Shown: positions 50,663 to 59,600 of the stretch, piece after piece
How positions within the stretch are numbered: the stretch's first letter is position 1
Layout: each line of letters begins with the position of its first letter
Source of the DNA: Streptomyces sp. NBC_00358
GTDB lineage: Bacteria; Actinomycetota; Actinomycetes; Streptomycetales; Streptomycetaceae
DNA length: 64,000 bases
Direction: 5' to 3'
NCBI RefSeq assembly: GCF_036099295.1
Contig: NZ_CP107976.1
Coordinates: forward strand, 6,882,001-6,946,000
Translations under genes and position numbers: made by a program
The notes under the pieces: model-generated
Databases searched by the model: none
Seen by the model: the letters and a program-made list of their open reading frames with translations, nothing else
Told to the model about the DNA's origin: nothing

Positions 50663-51790
50663 TCAGAGCCAGCCGTTGCGCCTGAATCCCCGGTAGAGGA
50701 CGAGACAGCCGACGGATATGAGGCCGATGACGATGGGGTAGCCGAACCTCCAGTGCAGCTCGGGCATGTTGTCGAAGTTCATTCCGTACACACCGCAGAC
50801 CATGGTCGGGACGGCGATGACCGCCGCCCATGCCGTGATCTTCCGCATGTCCTCGTTCTGCGCCACCGTCACCTGCGCGAGATGTGCCTGCAGGATCGAG
50901 TTGAGCAGTTCGTCGAAGGCGGCTATCTGCTCGGTGACCCGCAGCAGATGGTCGGAGACGTCCCGGAAGTACGCCTGTATCTCCGGGTCGACCACGCGGG
51001 TCGGCCGGGTCGCCAGCTCCTGGATCGGCCGGGCGAGCGGGACCACGGCCCTTTTCAGTTCGAGGAGTTCACGCTTGAGCTGGTAGATGCGGCCCGCGTC
51101 CGCGCGTGCGCCGTTCTCCGCGAACACATCGGCCTCGACCTGGTCGATGTCCGACTGGACGGAGTCGGTGACGTTCACATAGTCGTCGACCACATGGTCC
51201 GCGATCGCGTGCAGGACCGCGGCCGGCCCCTTGGACAGCTGCTGCGGATCGGACTCCAGTCCCTCGCGGAGCGGGCCCAGGGATCCGTGCCGTCCGTGCC
51301 GCACGGTGATGACGAAGTCCGGCCCGACGAACACCATGATCTCGCCGGTGTCCACCACCTCGCTGGTCGCCGTCAACTCCTTGTGCTCCACGTAGCAGAC
51401 CGTTTTGAACACCGCGAACAGCGTGTCGCCGTACCGCTCCAGCTTCGGACGCTGATGCGCCTCCACCGAGTCCTCGACGGCCAGTGGATGCAGGTCGAAG
51501 AGCTCGGCGATGCCAGCGAACTCCTGGTCGGTCGGTTCGTGCAGCCCGAGCCAGACGAATCCCTCGTCGCGTTTGCGGATCCGCTGCACGGTGTCGACCA
51601 GATCGCGGCCTTCGGGGATGCGGACGCCGTCCCGGTATGCCACACAGTTCACCACCGAGGAGCCCAACGGCGACCGGGCGGGGTGACTCAGGTCGACCCG
51701 GCGCCTGCGCCGCGTCAGCCGGGCCACTCTGCGGAGGCCGTCGACCGCGCCGAGAGCCGTCACCTTCCGCAAATTCCCTGCCATGGACAT
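50663..51790 (-). CDS. corA: CorA family magnesium/cobalt transporter
   Basis: 375 residues. The cytosolic N-terminal domain (~1-310) includes FVWLGLHEPTDQEFAGIAELFDLHPLAVEDSVEAHQRPKLERYGD and a long stalk helix; two C-terminal helices carry the selectivity motif YGMNFDNMPE between ITAWAAVIAVPTMVCGVYGMNF and WRFGYPIVIGLISVGCLVLYRGF. It forms a pentameric divalent-cation channel in the cytoplasmic membrane. ATG 51790 follows GGAG with 6-base spacing; another in-frame ATG lies two codons later. Confidence 0.95.
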   Translation of the reverse strand: MSMAGNLRKVTALGAVDGLRRVARLTRRRRRVDLSHPARSPLGSSVVNCVAYRDGVRIPEGRDLVDTVQRIRKRDEGFVWLGLHEPTDQEFAGIAELFDLHPLAVEDSVEAHQRPKLERYGDTLFAVFKTVCYVEHKELTATSEVVDTGEIMVFVGPDFVITVRHGRHGSLGPLREGLESDPQQLSKGPAAVLHAIADHVVDDYVNVTDSVQSDIDQVEADVFAENGARADAGRIYQLKRELLELKRAVVPLARPIQELATRPTRVVDPEIQAYFRDVSDHLLRVTEQIAAFDELLNSILQAHLAQVTVAQNEDMRKITAWAAVIAVPTMVCGVYGMNFDNMPELHWRFGYPIVIGLISVGCLVLYRGFRRNGWL

Positions 51791-52050
51791 CTGGATCTCC
51801 TCGCGTGGGTCTCCCCGGGCCGCACTGTGCGCCTGGCGCGCCAGTCTGCCAGGCCTGGTCGGACACCGGAAAAGGCTGTGGGAACGGAAGGTTCCGTTCC
51901 GCCGTTCCGGCTGCCCGGACGGCTCGGCTTCACGCGGCGGAACCCGGCCGCGCCCGAGCGCGTCGGGCGGGAAACCGGCAGGTGGCGCGAGTGCCGGCAA
52001 AGGGAGCGTCGACGATTCGCGAGAAGGGGGTCAACTGGGATGATCTCCCC

Positions 52051-52845
52051 ATGACGCAAGCCGACGGGTATCTCCTCGACAACCAGCGGACCGAGGCGGG
52101 GCAGCGCTTCGACGCCTTCGCCGCTCTCTTCGACCCCACGACGTTCCGGCACATGGAGCGCTTCGGCGTCGGGTCCGGATGGCGCTGCTGGGAGGTCGGG
52201 GCGGGCGGCACGTCCGTCGTGTCCTGGCTGGCCAAGAAGGTCGGTCCGACGGGGAAGGTCGTCGCGACCGACATCGACATCTCGTGGGCGGCCTCCGCGG
52301 CGCGCTCGCCGGTCGAGGTCCGCGTCCACGACGTCGCCGCGGACGAACCGCCGGGAGAGGGGTTCGACCTCGTGCACGCCCGGCTCGTGCTGGTCCATGT
52401 ACCGGACCGGGACCGGGCGTTGAGGTCGATGATCAAGGCCCTGCGGCCCGGCGGCCGGCTCCTCGTCGAGGACGCCGACCCCGCCCTGCAGCCCCTGCTC
52501 TGCCCCGATGAGTACGGCCCCGAGCAGCAGCTCGCGAACCGGCTGCGCCAGGGCTTCCGAAAACTGCTCGCCGAGCGCGGTGCCGACCTCGCCTACGGCC
52601 GCAAACTCCCGCGACTGCTGCGGGAGGCGGGACTGCGGGACGTGGAGGCCGACGCGTACTTCCCCGTCACCTCACCCGCCTGCACCACGCTGGAATCCGC
52701 GACGGTCCGTCAGATCCGCGACCGGCTCGTCACCGCCGGCCTGGCCACCCAGGAGGAGATCGACCAGCACCTGGCGAACGTCGCCGCCGGATCCATGGAC
52801 CTGGCGACAGCGCCGATGATCTCCGCCTGGGGGCGCAAGAACTGA
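52051..52845 (+). CDS. Class I SAM-dependent methyltransferase
   Basis: 264 residues. Motif I WRCWEVGAGGTSVVSWLAKKVGPTGKVVATDID (~45-77), GFDLVHARLVLVHVPDRDRALRSMIKALRPGGRLLVEDADPA and a C-terminal lid (YFPVTSPACTTLESATVRQIRDRLVTAGLATQEEIDQHL). Substrate unknown. No ribosome site precedes ATG 52051, so translation may be leaderless. Confidence 0.85.
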   Translation: MTQADGYLLDNQRTEAGQRFDAFAALFDPTTFRHMERFGVGSGWRCWEVGAGGTSVVSWLAKKVGPTGKVVATDIDISWAASAARSPVEVRVHDVAADEPPGEGFDLVHARLVLVHVPDRDRALRSMIKALRPGGRLLVEDADPALQPLLCPDEYGPEQQLANRLRQGFRKLLAERGADLAYGRKLPRLLREAGLRDVEADAYFPVTSPACTTLESATVRQIRDRLVTAGLATQEEIDQHLANVAAGSMDLATAPMISAWGRKN

Positions 52846-52914
52846 GCGAGGGCGGGAAGCCGCTTCGGACGCCTGGAGGCGTCCTCAACCGGACGCCGTG
52901 ACACGGCCTAGGCG

Positions 52915-54060
52915 TCAGCGGACTCGCGTCTCTCCTCCACTTCGCTGTCGGCCTCCCGCCGGCGGTCGTCCACCGACCCGCTCCACCGCCCTCGCGCCCG
53001 CCGCGCACCCCGCCTGCGCCGCGTCCTCGGCACCGGCACCGGCGAGCAGGGCGGCGAGGAACGCGCCGGTGAACGCGTCACCGGCGCCCGTCGTGTCCCG
53101 TGGCGTCGCGGGCAGCGCCGGAACAGCGGCCCGGACGCTTCCGGAACGGGCGACCAGGGCCCCGTCGCGCCCCAGTTTGGCGACGACCAAGGGGAAGTGG
53201 TGGCTCAACTTGGCCACCGCGTCGGCCGGATCGGGCAGCCCTGTCAGCAGGCACGCCTCGTCCCGGCTCGGCAGCAGGACGTCCACGCCCGCGCAGAGTT
53301 CGAGGAATCGGTCCACGCCCAGCTCGTCGAGGAACCCCGCCGACGCCGGGTCGAGGCTCACCGGCACACCCCGCGCGCGTGCCGACGCCAGGACCACCGA
53401 CACCAGCGCCCGGCTCGGCTCGGAGAAGAACAGGTAGCCCGACAGATGCAGCCGCGCGACCCCGTCGAGCAGTGTCGGCGACCAGTCCTCAGGTGCGAGC
53501 CGCAGCGACGCCCCGCTGTCCGTGAGGAACGTACGCTCCGCCGACGCGCCGGTGTCCACCAGGCAGATCACCGTTCCGGTCGGCGCCTCCGGATCGGTCA
53601 CCAGAAGGGGCCGTACGCCGCTCGCCGCGAGTTCGCGCCCGTGCCACGCGGCCGCGTCGCCGCCCACCCGGCCGAGCAGCCGTACCTCGGCACAGCCCTC
53701 GTACGCCGCCCAGCACGCGACGTTGGCGCCCGCGCCGCCCGGTACGGTCCGGATGGCGGCGACCGTGTCGGTGCCGGCCGCCAGCGGCCCGCGATACCGG
53801 GCGACGACATCCGTGACCACGTCCCCGACGACGAGCAGAGCGCCTTCGGCGGCCCGCGCGGTCCGGCCCGCCTCCGGACGACCCGCCCCGCTCCCACCCC
53901 ACTCCAGGTCGCCTCGACCGGTGTCACGGGTGTCACGGGCTTCGTCGGCGGCCCCGGTCGCGCCCCCTCGTCCCGTCCGGCCCGCCGCCCCGGCCGACCC
54001 GCCCCCGCGGCCGGTCGAGGCGCCGCCACTGCCCGGGGCGCTCCGGTCCGTGCCGCTCAC
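52915..54060 (-). CDS. psuK: PfkB-family kinase, probable pseudouridine kinase
   Basis: 381 residues. The PfkB/ribokinase domain (~75-360) opens LVVGDVVTDVVARYRGPLAAGTDTVAAIRTVPGGAGANVACWAA and has the catalytic DTTGAGDAFTGAFLAALL anion-hole and base motif. It phosphorylates a nucleoside or sugar with ATP. The role as pseudouridine kinase is inferred from tight coupling to psuG: the GTG start overlaps the psuG stop as GTGA. The first ~70 residues are Gly/Ser/Arg/Ala-rich and not part of the fold. Confidence 0.85.
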   Translation of the reverse strand: MSGTDRSAPGSGGASTGRGGGSAGAAGRTGRGGATGAADEARDTRDTGRGDLEWGGSGAGRPEAGRTARAAEGALLVVGDVVTDVVARYRGPLAAGTDTVAAIRTVPGGAGANVACWAAYEGCAEVRLLGRVGGDAAAWHGRELAASGVRPLLVTDPEAPTGTVICLVDTGASAERTFLTDSGASLRLAPEDWSPTLLDGVARLHLSGYLFFSEPSRALVSVVLASARARGVPVSLDPASAGFLDELGVDRFLELCAGVDVLLPSRDEACLLTGLPDPADAVAKLSHHFPLVVAKLGRDGALVARSGSVRAAVPALPATPRDTTGAGDAFTGAFLAALLAGAGAEDAAQAGCAAGARAVERVGGRPPAGGRQRSGGETRVR

Positions 54061-54962
54061 GCCCCCGCCCAGGCCGCCGCGATCCGCCCCGCGAGGCGTA
54101 CGTTGCCGCGTACCGCCGCCAGATTGGCGCGGAGTGAGGCACCGTCCGTGTGCCGGACCAGATAGCCCAGCAGGAACGGTGTCACCGCCTGTCCTGTCAC
54201 ACCCTCCGCCTGGCACGCCCGCAGCGCGTCGGCGAGCACGCGCGCGTGGAGCCCGGGATCGAGCTGCTCGTCCTCGGGCACCGGGTTCGCGACGATGAGC
54301 GACGAGTCGGGGGCGAGCAGCGCGTCCTGAGCGCGCATCACCTCCGCCACCTGCCCGGGCGACTCCAGGGTCCAGTCCACGGGGTGTCCCGAGTCGGACA
54401 GATAGAAGCCGGGGAAGCGGTCCGTGCCGTACCCGGCCACCGCCACGCCCAACGTCTCCAGGCGCTGCAGGGTCGCCGGAACGTCCAGGATCGACTTGAC
54501 GCCCGCGCACACCACCGTGACGCGGGTACGTGCCAGCAGGCCCAGATCGGCGGACTCGTCCTGGGTCACCGTCCACTCGCGGTGCACACCGCCGAGCCCT
54601 CCCGTCGCGAACACCCGTACCCCCGCGCGGGTCGCCAGCAGGGCCGTCGCGGACACGGTCGTCGCTCCGCTCGCCCCCGCGGCCACCGCGAGCGGCAGGT
54701 CGCGGTGGCCCAGCTTGCGGATCCCGTCCTCGTTCGCGACCCGCTCCAACTGCTCCTTGTCCAGGCCGACGTGAGGCCGGCCGTCGAGCACGGCGATCGT
54801 GGCGGGTACCGCACCCTCCTCCCGGACGACATCCTCCAGTTCGAGCGCGACCTGCAGATTGCGCGGCCGGGGCAGCCCATGGGCGATGATCGTCGACTCC
54901 AGGGCCACCACCGGCCGACGCGCTTCGAGCGCCTCCCGTACCTCTTCGGACACCACGATCAC
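54057..54962 (-). CDS. psuG: Pseudouridine-5'-phosphate glycosidase
   Basis: 301 residues covering the whole IndA/PsuG domain: VVALESTIIAHGLPRPRNLQVALELEDVVREEGAVPATIAVLDGRPHVGLDKEQLERVA, GASGATTVSATALLATRAGVRVFATGGLGGVHR, DESADLGLLARTRVTVVCAGVKSILDVPATLQRLETLGVAVAGYGTDRFPGFYLSDSGH. It splits pseudouridine 5'-phosphate to uracil and ribose 5-phosphate, completing salvage after the kinase. GTG 54962 follows AGGAGG at good distance, giving the family length; the frame upstream is spurious. Confidence 0.93.
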   Translation of the reverse strand: MIVVSEEVREALEARRPVVALESTIIAHGLPRPRNLQVALELEDVVREEGAVPATIAVLDGRPHVGLDKEQLERVANEDGIRKLGHRDLPLAVAAGASGATTVSATALLATRAGVRVFATGGLGGVHREWTVTQDESADLGLLARTRVTVVCAGVKSILDVPATLQRLETLGVAVAGYGTDRFPGFYLSDSGHPVDWTLESPGQVAEVMRAQDALLAPDSSLIVANPVPEDEQLDPGLHARVLADALRACQAEGVTGQAVTPFLLGYLVRHTDGASLRANLAAVRGNVRLAGRIAAAWAGA

Positions 54963-55044
54963 GCGCCTGCCTCCTGTCACCGGTCGACGTTCCCCGTCCT
55001 TGGATCTCTGGCGAGCGGCGCGCCCGGCCAAACCCCCGCGCGGA

Positions 55045-55079
55045 GAAGGGGTGCTCCACGCGCGCGGGAGCACCCCTTC
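55045..55079 (-). terminator. Terminator of the formaldehyde dehydrogenase gene
   Basis: Perfect 13-bp stem GAAGGGGTGCTCC (55045-55057) with 55067-55079 around a 9-nt loop. It starts 12 bases past the stop of the minus-strand gene. Confidence 0.88.
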
Positions 55080-55090
55080 GACGGCCCGGA

Positions 55091-56323
55091 TCAGACAGGC
55101 CGCACGCCCGTCAGCGCCCCATGGGGATCGAGGACGTACTTGCGGCAGGCACCCTGGTCGAACTCGGCGTAGCCGCGCGGCGCGTCGTCCAGGCCGATCA
55201 CCGTCGCGTTGACCGCCTTGGCGATGTGCACCCGGTCGTGCAGGATCGCCTTCATCAGCCCCCGGTGGTAGCGCATCACCGGGCACTGGCCCGTGGTGAA
55301 CCGGTGGCTCTTGGCCCATCCCAGGCCCAGACGCACCTTCAGCGTCCCGGTCCTCGCCTCCTGGTCGATCCCTCCGGGGTCGTCCGTGACATAGAGGCCC
55401 GGGATGCCCAGGGCGCCGCCCGCGCGCGTGAGCCCCATCAGCGAGTTGAGGACGGTCGCGGGCGCCTCCTGACCGTTGCGGCCGTGCGCCCGTGCCTCGA
55501 AGCCCACGGCGTCGACGGCCGCGTCGACCTCGGGCTCACCGAGGATCTGCGCGATCTGGTCCGTCACACTGCCCTGGGAGACGTCGACGGTCTCGCAGCC
55601 GAAACTCCGCGCCTGGGCGAGGCGTTCGGCGTTGAGGTCCCCGACGATGACGACGGCGGCGCCCAGCAGTTGCGCCGACGCGGCGGCGGCCAGTCCGACC
55701 GGGCCCGCCCCGGCGACGTAGACGGTCGAACCGACCCCGGCACCGGCGGTGACCGCGCCGTGGAATCCGGTCGGGAAGATGTCCGACAGCATGGCCAGAT
55801 CCAGGAGCTTCTCGCGCGCCTGGTCGCGGTCCGGGAACTTCAGCAGGTTGAAGTCCGCGTACGGAACCATGGCGTACTCGGCCTGGCCGCCGACCCAGCC
55901 GCCCATGTCGACATAGCCGTACGCCGCTCCCGGACGCGCCGGGTTCACGTTCAGGCAGATGCCGGTGTTGCGCTCCTTGCAGTTACGGCACCGCCCGCAG
56001 GCGATGTTGAACGGCACCGACACGATGTCCCCGACCTCGATGAACTCGACGTCCGGACCGCGCTCCAGTACCTTTCCGGTGATCTCGTGTCCGAGGACCA
56101 GCCCCTCGGGTGCGGTCGTACGGCCCCGCACCATGTGCTGGTCACTGCCGCAGATGTTGCTGGCGAGCACTTTGAGAATGACTCCGTGCCGGCACTTGCG
56201 GCCGACGTTGTCGCGAGCCACGCCCGGCCCGTCCCGCAGTTCAAGCGTCGGATGGTCGATGGTCCTGACCTCGACCGCACCCGGCTTGAGATAGGCGACT
56301 GCCCTGTTTCCGCTTCCGCTCAT
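55091..56323 (-). CDS. fdhA: Glutathione-independent formaldehyde dehydrogenase
   Basis: 410 residues of the zinc-dependent medium-chain dehydrogenase superfamily. Catalytic zinc ligands are in SNICGSDQHMVRG and GHEITGKV; the structural zinc lobe is CGRCRNCKERNTGIC (~101-115). The cofactor fold is VYVAGAGPVGLAAAASAQLLGAAVVIVGDLN. The insertion NPARPGAAYGYVDMGGWVGGQAEYAMVPYADFNLLKFPD matches Pseudomonas-type formaldehyde dehydrogenase, which oxidises formaldehyde to formate with NAD+ and no thiol cofactor. ATG 56323 gives MSGSGNRAVAYLKPG, the usual start. Single gene. Confidence 0.93.
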   Translation of the reverse strand: MSGSGNRAVAYLKPGAVEVRTIDHPTLELRDGPGVARDNVGRKCRHGVILKVLASNICGSDQHMVRGRTTAPEGLVLGHEITGKVLERGPDVEFIEVGDIVSVPFNIACGRCRNCKERNTGICLNVNPARPGAAYGYVDMGGWVGGQAEYAMVPYADFNLLKFPDRDQAREKLLDLAMLSDIFPTGFHGAVTAGAGVGSTVYVAGAGPVGLAAAASAQLLGAAVVIVGDLNAERLAQARSFGCETVDVSQGSVTDQIAQILGEPEVDAAVDAVGFEARAHGRNGQEAPATVLNSLMGLTRAGGALGIPGLYVTDDPGGIDQEARTGTLKVRLGLGWAKSHRFTTGQCPVMRYHRGLMKAILHDRVHIAKAVNATVIGLDDAPRGYAEFDQGACRKYVLDPHGALTGVRPV

Positions 56324-56512
56324 GCGTGATCGCCGTCCCTTCGGCTCCGTGATTCGGACGCCAGCGGCTGTTCGCACGGCGGAGTCTGCTACCGGCCGCG
56401 GGGTACGGCCACCCTCCGCGTCAGGACTTTCTCGAAGTGCCGTGCGACGCCGGGCCCGTCGGGGGGACCCTCGTCGTCCCGGGCGGCGGCCCGGCCCTTA
56501 GGGTGTGCGCTC

Positions 56513-56875
56513 ATGACCATGAACTCCCAGGCCACGCCGTCCTTCGCCGTGCACATCCCCGACGCCGAACTCGAACCCGAGCCGCTGGACCCGGCCCAGA
56601 TCGTCTCCGGCGACCCCGTCGTGACGGGCAAGGTGCTGTGGGAGTCCGCCGACGGCAAGCAGTTGCGCGGCATCTGGCAGATCACGCCCGGCGTGGTGAC
56701 CGACACCGAGGCGAACGAGCTCTTCGTCGTCGTCAGCGGTCGCGCCACCATCGAGGTGGAGGGCGGCGACGTCATCGAGGTGGGCCCGGGCGACGCGGCG
56801 TTCCTGCGCGAGGGCGACCGTACGACGTGGACGGTCCACGAGACGCTGCGCAAGGCGTACCACATCAGCCTCTGA
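56513..56875 (+). CDS. Cupin-domain protein
   Basis: 120 residues, one small cupin barrel (GIWQITPGVVTDTEANELFVVVSGRATIEVEGGDVIEVGPGDAAFLREGDRTTWTVHETLRKAYHI), with the usual metal-binding His replaced in the first motif (TEANELFVV), so metal binding is uncertain. Function unknown. A -10-like TAGGGT (56499-56504) ends 8 bases before ATG 56513; the mRNA may be leaderless. An ATG two codons on is an alternative start. It is convergent with ogt. Confidence 0.85.
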   Translation: MTMNSQATPSFAVHIPDAELEPEPLDPAQIVSGDPVVTGKVLWESADGKQLRGIWQITPGVVTDTEANELFVVVSGRATIEVEGGDVIEVGPGDAAFLREGDRTTWTVHETLRKAYHISL

Positions 56876-56908
56876 GGAACGGACGCGCACACGGTCCCGG
56901 TGGTGACC

Positions 56909-57463
56909 TCAGAACAGCGGCTCCGGGAGGACTCCTTCCAGGGCCAGCAGCTTCCGCTTGGTCTCCAGGCCGCCACCGAAACCGCCGATCCCGCCGTCGC
57001 TCTCGACCACCCGGTGGCAAGGCACCACGACCGGCAGCGGATTCGAGCCCATGGCCACCCCCACGGCCTGGGCCGCCCTGGGCTCGCCCACCCGCCCGGC
57101 CAGGTCTCCGTAGGCCACGACGGAACCGAACGGAACGCCCGAGTTCAGCTCGCGCAGCACCTGGCGGTTGAACCCCGAGATCAGCGACCAGTCGAGCGGC
57201 AGGTCGAAGTCGTGCCGCTCGCCCGCGAAGTACGCCTCGACCTGGCGTACGGCCTCGGCGAGCAGCGGGGACCCGGGCGCCTCGACGGGCTCGCTGCCCA
57301 GCCGGTCCGCGAGCCGGTCGAGCGCCCTGTCGCGCACCTCGTCCGTCGCGTGAAAGACGACGTTGACCAGGCCCTGGGGCGTCGCCGCGAGGAGCAGCGG
57401 ACCGATGTCCGTGCCGACGACGCACCACACGACCTGCTGCTCGTACCGCCCGTGGCTGTTCAT
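56909..57463 (-). CDS. ogt: Methylated-DNA-protein-cysteine methyltransferase (Ogt/MGMT type)
   Basis: 184 residues. It repairs O6-alkylguanine by moving the alkyl group to its own cysteine: active site VVVPCHRVV (~150-158), followed by GGFGGGLETKRKLLALEG. DNA-binding helix segment PFGSVVAYGDLAGRVGEPRAAQAVGVAMGSNPLP. The N-terminal ribonuclease-like domain is normal in length. ATG 57463 (MNSHGRYEQQ) is preferred to an in-frame start 10 codons upstream, because the latter lies inside the promoter; the mRNA is predicted to be leaderless. A damage-type promoter precedes it. Confidence 0.95.
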   Translation of the reverse strand: MNSHGRYEQQVVWCVVGTDIGPLLLAATPQGLVNVVFHATDEVRDRALDRLADRLGSEPVEAPGSPLLAEAVRQVEAYFAGERHDFDLPLDWSLISGFNRQVLRELNSGVPFGSVVAYGDLAGRVGEPRAAQAVGVAMGSNPLPVVVPCHRVVESDGGIGGFGGGLETKRKLLALEGVLPEPLF

Positions 57464-57470
57464 GCGCTCC

Positions 57471-57493
57471 ACCGTACGGCCCGCCACTGACAA
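57471..57493 (-). promoter_or_regulatory. PafBC/RecA-NDp-type promoter of ogt
   Basis: On the minus strand TTGTCAGTG (57493-57485), 8 bases, TACGGT (57476-57471). It is a perfect match to TTGTCRGTG-N8-TAnnnT. The -10 ends 7 nt before the ATG. Confidence 0.85.
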
Positions 57494-57494
57494 C

Positions 57495-57533
57495 GCCCGG
57501 GGCGCGGAACCGGCACGTGTCCGCGCCCCGGGC
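57495..57533 (-). terminator. Terminator of the GDPD gene
   Basis: Perfect 14-bp G/C stem (57495-57508 with 57520-57533) around an 11-nt loop, 9 bases past the stop of the leftward GDPD gene and directly upstream of the ogt promoter, which it insulates. Confidence 0.9.
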
Positions 57534-57542
57534 GACGGCGGG

Positions 57543-58409
57543 CTAGCGCAGAGCCCTCCGGATCACGTCGGGCACGTTCGTGATGACGCCGTCCGTCCCG
57601 AAGCCCGCCATGCGCCGCGCGGTGGCCGCGTCGTCGACCGTCCAGGCGAAGACCTTCATGGGGCCGTGCGGACCGTGGAGCGCGTGGACCGCGGAGACGT
57701 AGCCGGCCGACAGCGACCGGTGATCGGCGTTGATCTGGTCGGCGAACCTCGCGTACCGGGGCAGTTGTGCGACGGGAGGCGTCCCCAGGAACGCCGTCGT
57801 GATGCCGGGCCGCAGATCGTGCACCGTCCGGACGCTGGCCGCGCTGAAGCTCTGGACGATCAGCCGGTTCCGGAGGTGCACCGGATCGAGCCAGCCCTCG
57901 TTGCTCAGGAGCCTGAGCGTCTGCCGCTCGATGCCCGGATAGAGCTCAGGGTTCTTGATCTCCAGGACGAGCTTCTGGTGGTTGCGCGAGACACCCTCCA
58001 TGTACTCCCGCAGCGTCGGCACCCTCGCGCCCGCGAACCGGGGGCCGAACCAGCTCCCGGCATCCAGACGGGCGATCTCGGCCGCGGTGAAGTCCTTGAC
58101 CTTCCAGGGGCTTCGGCCGGGATAGACCTTCGCGACGTCGGTCGTGCGGGCCAGCGAGGCGTCGTGGAGGACGACCAGCCGACCGTCCCTCGTGCGCTGG
58201 ACGTCGTTCTCGACCCAGTCGAACCCCAGCGCGGCCGCGTGGTCGATGGCGGCCAGGGTGTTCTCGGGCGCGTAGGCCGAGGCACCGCGATGGGAGACGA
58301 CCAGCGGTGCCGTGATCCGGTCGCCGGCCTTGGCGTGCGGGCTGGGCAGTATCAGAACGGCTCCCCCAAGAAGCGCGGCGGTCGTGGCGGCGGCAACGCG
58401 CGCGTGCAT
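57543..58409 (-). CDS. Secreted glycerophosphodiester phosphodiesterase
   Basis: 288 residues. A signal peptide (~1-28, MHARVAAATTAALLGGAVLILPSPHAKA) is followed by a GDPD TIM-barrel: HRGASAYAPENTLAA (catalytic His and Arg), DWVENDVQRTRDGRLVVLHD (metal ligands), LVLEIKNPE and FAWTVDDAATARRMAGFGTDGVITNVPDVIR. It hydrolyses glycerophosphodiesters to glycerol 3-phosphate and an alcohol outside the cell. ATG 58409 follows GAGGAGA. Confidence 0.93.
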   Translation of the reverse strand: MHARVAAATTAALLGGAVLILPSPHAKAGDRITAPLVVSHRGASAYAPENTLAAIDHAAALGFDWVENDVQRTRDGRLVVLHDASLARTTDVAKVYPGRSPWKVKDFTAAEIARLDAGSWFGPRFAGARVPTLREYMEGVSRNHQKLVLEIKNPELYPGIERQTLRLLSNEGWLDPVHLRNRLIVQSFSAASVRTVHDLRPGITTAFLGTPPVAQLPRYARFADQINADHRSLSAGYVSAVHALHGPHGPMKVFAWTVDDAATARRMAGFGTDGVITNVPDVIRRALR

Positions 58410-58687
58410 GCGTTCTCCTCGCGTCGGACGATCACGGTCGGTACAAGACTGACAGCAGAGAGTCGACAGAGGGGGGAAGTGGGATGACCGCGGATTGAAT
58501 GGAGTTGTCCAAGTCCGCTCACTGGCGCCGCACAAGTGGGGAGAGGTCGTGATTCTTTGCCGGATTATCGTTCGACCATTCCGGTGGGGGTCATACTCTC
58601 GCCTCAACCCGGTCCGCTCCGGCGGTCCGGAGGGCGGGGGCGTTCCGGACAGTTCCAGGAGTAACAGGGCGGGAAAGGCAGCCGCGC

Positions 58688-59560
58688 ATGCAAGGCACGG
58701 TCGACGGCTTCACTTACGGACTCGTGACACCGCTGGTGGCGTACTTCATGGCCTGCCTGGGCGGAGCTCTGGGGCTTCGCTGCACCACCAGATCCCTGCT
58801 CGTCGCCGGCTCCTGGCGAGCCGGCTGGCTCGCGCTCGGCTCGGTCGCGATCGCGTCCGGCATCTGGACGATGCACTTCATCGCGATGATGGGATTCACG
58901 GTCGAGGAGACCCCCGTCCACTACGACAAGCCGACGACGTTCGCGAGTCTGGGCGTCGCCGTCCTGATGGTCGGTGCCGGGATCTTCATCGTCGGCTACC
59001 AGGGTGCGACCGGGGCGGCGCTCTTCACCGGAGGGACCGTCACGGGCCTGGGCATCGCCTCGATGCACTACCTGGGCATGGCCGGGATGCGGCTCAACGG
59101 GAAGCTCGCGTACAACACGCTCACCGTCTCCGCCTCGGTCGTCATCGCCGTCGTGGCCGCCATCGCCGCCCTATGGGCCGCGGGACAAGTACGCGGATTC
59201 CTCTGGAGCGTGGGTGCGAGCCTCGTGATGGGGCTGGCCGTCAGCGGTATGCACTACATGGGCATGGCCGCGCTCAGCGTCCATCTGCACGGCCCGACCG
59301 GCGGCACCCCCGCCGGGGAATCGGCGGCCGCGCTCCTCGCGCCCATGATGATCGGCCCGCTGGCCTTCCTCTGCCTGGCGGGCGTCGTCGTGATGTTCGA
59401 TCCGCAGATGGTCATGGGCAGGCCAGACCGGCGCCCCGCCGAGATCAGGCGACCGGGCATCCCGGCCCATCACGTCGCCTCGCGTCCCGGCCGTCGTCCG
59501 GCCGCCCGCCCCGTGCGGGAACGCGGATACAGCCGTTCCCGGACTCCGCAGAGCAGGTGA
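58688..59560 (+). CDS. MHYT-domain membrane sensor protein
   Basis: 290 residues with seven hydrophobic helices and three MHYT-type motifs (TMHFIAM ~60, SMHYLGM ~129, GMHYMGM ~183), proposed to bind copper and sense a diatomic gas or redox change. The basic C-terminal ~50 residues are cytoplasmic. No GGDEF/EAL or kinase output domain is attached, which is common in Streptomyces. ATG 58688. It reads into uvrB with a 40-base gap, but uvrB has its own promoter. Confidence 0.9.
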   Translation: MQGTVDGFTYGLVTPLVAYFMACLGGALGLRCTTRSLLVAGSWRAGWLALGSVAIASGIWTMHFIAMMGFTVEETPVHYDKPTTFASLGVAVLMVGAGIFIVGYQGATGAALFTGGTVTGLGIASMHYLGMAGMRLNGKLAYNTLTVSASVVIAVVAAIAALWAAGQVRGFLWSVGASLVMGLAVSGMHYMGMAALSVHLHGPTGGTPAGESAAALLAPMMIGPLAFLCLAGVVVMFDPQMVMGRPDRRPAEIRRPGIPAHHVASRPGRRPAARPVRERGYSRSRTPQSR

Positions 59561-59570
59561 TGGGGCCCGG

Positions 59571-59593
59571 TTGTCAGTGCGGGGTCGTACGGT
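59571..59593 (+). promoter_or_regulatory. PafBC/RecA-NDp-type promoter of uvrB
   Basis: TTGTCAGTG (59571-59579), 8 bases, TACGGT (59588-59593): a perfect match to TTGTCRGTG-N8-TAnnnT. The -10 ends 7 nt before ATG 59601. The stretch from TACGGT to the start codon is nearly identical to that of ogt (TACGGTGGA then four or five bases and ATG). Confidence 0.88.
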
Positions 59594-59600
59594 GGATTCC

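Noticed and set aside
52051..56323. A secondary-metabolite cluster from the methyltransferase, kinase and dehydrogenase genes
   Set aside because: The genes are on different strands in independent units and fit primary metabolism (pseudouridine salvage, formaldehyde oxidation). No biosynthetic core enzyme is present.
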